From contig NZ_CP114200.1 of the NCBI RefSeq assembly GCF_029392895.1, positions 4,371,001 through 4,435,000 on the forward strand: a stretch of DNA of 64,000 nucleotides, given 5' to 3'. The notes under the pieces were generated by a model, which saw only the letters and a program-made list of their open reading frames with translations, searched no databases and had not been told where the DNA came from. The stretch is from Streptomyces sp. 71268. GTDB lineage: Bacteria > Actinomycetota > Actinomycetes > Streptomycetales > Streptomycetaceae. Made by a program: the position numbers and the translations under genes. Positions 62,788 to 64,000 of this stretch are shown one piece after another (within the stretch, counting starts at the first letter, position 1; each line of letters opens with the position of its first letter).

Positions 62788-62797
<10 letters not shown>
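62171..62797 (-). CDS. TetR family transcriptional regulator
   Basis: A 208-residue repressor. Helix-turn-helix at about residues 30-55: ILDGAFTVFARHGYTQACVKDIAQEARVAKPTVYNHLHDKETLYREAV. The rest is a TetR_C_7-like ligand domain. ATG 62797 lies inside the first 18-bp palindrome, and TAGACT (62809-62804) stands 7 bases upstream, so a leaderless, autorepressed transcript is likely; ATG 62785 is the alternative. Divergent from a Dabb gene with two palindromes between them, so it should control both. Confidence 0.88.
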
Positions 62798-63266
<469 letters not shown>

Positions 63267-63444
63267 CGAGGCGGCTGCCAGCGCGAGGTGTCGCGTACCA
63301 CGGCCGCGCGGGCACCGTCCGGACGTACTTCCTGCACCCGGGGCTGCCCCTCCGTGCCTTCCCACGGCCGCCACCGACTCCGTAGGAGTGGAGGCGGACG
63401 AAGCCCCGGAGGCCAGGCAGACCGGAGAGAAGGGTCGTATCCGC

Positions 63445-64000
63445 ATGCGCGCCACAGAGCAGTCAGCGGCGGACGCCGGTAGGCGGCGCCAGTCGAACGG
63501 GACGCGTGCGACGGCACCGGCCGCGCGACCTGGCGGCCGGGCTGTGCCCCCGCGCCTGGCCGGGGCGCTGCAACGCACCGCTGGCAACGCGGTGGTGAGC
63601 CGCATGGTCCAGGGTCGGCAGCGCGCGGGTGAGGGCGACGACGAGGCGGTGCAGCGGTCCACGGTGCACGACGTGCTGCGCTCGGCCGGGCGGCCCCTGG
63701 ACGAGTCGGTCCGTACGGAGATGGAGGCGCGGCTGGGCGCGGACTTCTCCGACGTCCGCCTCCACACCGGCAGCAGGGCCCGCGCCTCCGCGGCCGAGGT
63801 CGGGGCCCGGGCCTACACCAGCGGCAACCACGTGGTTATCGGCCAGGGCGGTGCGGACCAACACACCCTCGCGCATGAGCTCACGCACGTCATCCAGCAG
63901 CGCCAGGGCCCGGTCGCCGGCACCGACAACGGTTCGGGCCTCCGCGTGTCCGGCCCCTCGGACCGCTTCGAGCGCGCGGCTGAGGCCAATGCCAGGCGCG
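63445..64000 (+). CDS. DUF4157 metalloprotease-like protein (eCIS-associated), truncated by window end
   Basis: The frame from ATG 63445 runs to the window end (185 codons) without a stop. It begins MRATEQSAADAGRRRQSNG, then a helical linker (ALQRTAGNAVVSRM, VQGRQRAGEGDDEAVQRS), then the DUF4157 domain: PLDESVRTEMEARLGADFSD, VRLHTGSRARASAAEVGARA, YTSGNHVVIGQGGADQHTLAHELTHVIQQRQG. HELTH is the zinc-binding HExxH motif. RFERAAEANARR is the closing helix. In Streptomyces this domain marks extracellular contractile injection systems and also toxin carriers. What follows is outside the window. Confidence 0.85.
   Translation, partial: MRATEQSAADAGRRRQSNGTRATAPAARPGGRAVPPRLAGALQRTAGNAVVSRMVQGRQRAGEGDDEAVQRSTVHDVLRSAGRPLDESVRTEMEARLGADFSDVRLHTGSRARASAAEVGARAYTSGNHVVIGQGGADQHTLAHELTHVIQQRQGPVAGTDNGSGLRVSGPSDRFERAAEANARR

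Overview
The window is 64 kb of very GC-rich DNA (roughly 73% by eye) with strong G/C third-position codon bias, abundant GTG/TTG starts, purine-rich ribosome sites and families typical of Streptomyces (paired SigB-like sporulation sigma factors, DUF397 with an XRE/DUF5753 regulator, a BTAD/SARP-type regulator, a tadA partner protein, a LytR_C protein). It reads as a chromosomal segment of a Streptomyces or close relative. No insertion sequence, CRISPR array, prophage or complete biosynthetic gene cluster is visible.

Layout. 0-7.8 kb: two drug-efflux units, an MFS pump followed by a TetR regulator, and a leftward MarR - MFS pump - YceI operon in which both the pump and the YceI protein carry carboxypeptidase-regulatory-like beta-sandwich modules. 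7.8-11.8 kb: a small membrane protein, the sigN- and sigF-like sigma factors, a Dabb protein and a 54-residue membrane peptide. 12-25 kb: a Nudix hydrolase, an orphan 509-residue protein, a membrane/TPR-like protein broken by two C-tract frameshifts, an ECF sigma factor with a CU044_5270-like membrane partner, a methyltransferase, a chloramphenicol-phosphotransferase-like kinase, an M23 peptidase, a DUF397/XRE pair and a Ser/Thr kinase fused to an extracellular solute-binding domain. 25-36 kb: GNAT, small membrane proteins, a two-component system whose kinase has a second degenerate kinase half, an ArsR - coiled-coil - MMPL group, and a LysR gene divergent from an EamA exporter and a Rossmann protein.

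36-44 kb: two secreted cell-wall or protein hydrolases meet, tail to tail, a leftward three-gene unit (disordered 79-residue protein, DUF1036-like protein, 1133-residue STAND/TPR ATPase), followed by a methyltransferase-GNAT fusion. 44-48.8 kb: ornithine cyclodeaminase-like enzyme, two DUF4232 proteins and an APC permease. 49-53.8 kb: a conserved housekeeping block with tRNA-Ser(CGA), tadA and its partner, a small basic protein, upp, a LytR_C protein, a ParB-fold-like protein and an HhH-GPD glycosylase. 54-64 kb: Rossmann protein, beta-carbonic anhydrase, a Gly/Asp-tailed protein, a large BTAD/NB-ARC/TPR activator divergent from an imine-reductase-like enzyme, a TetR/Dabb pair controlled by two 18-bp palindromes and, cut by the window edge, a DUF4157 (HELTH) metalloprotease-like protein of the kind associated with extracellular contractile injection systems.

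Most promising for novelty are the STAND three-gene unit at 38.1-42.3 kb, the DUF4157 gene at the right edge, the kinase/solute-binding fusion and the tandem-half histidine kinase. All functional statements rest on reading sequence and on memory of families; no database search was possible.
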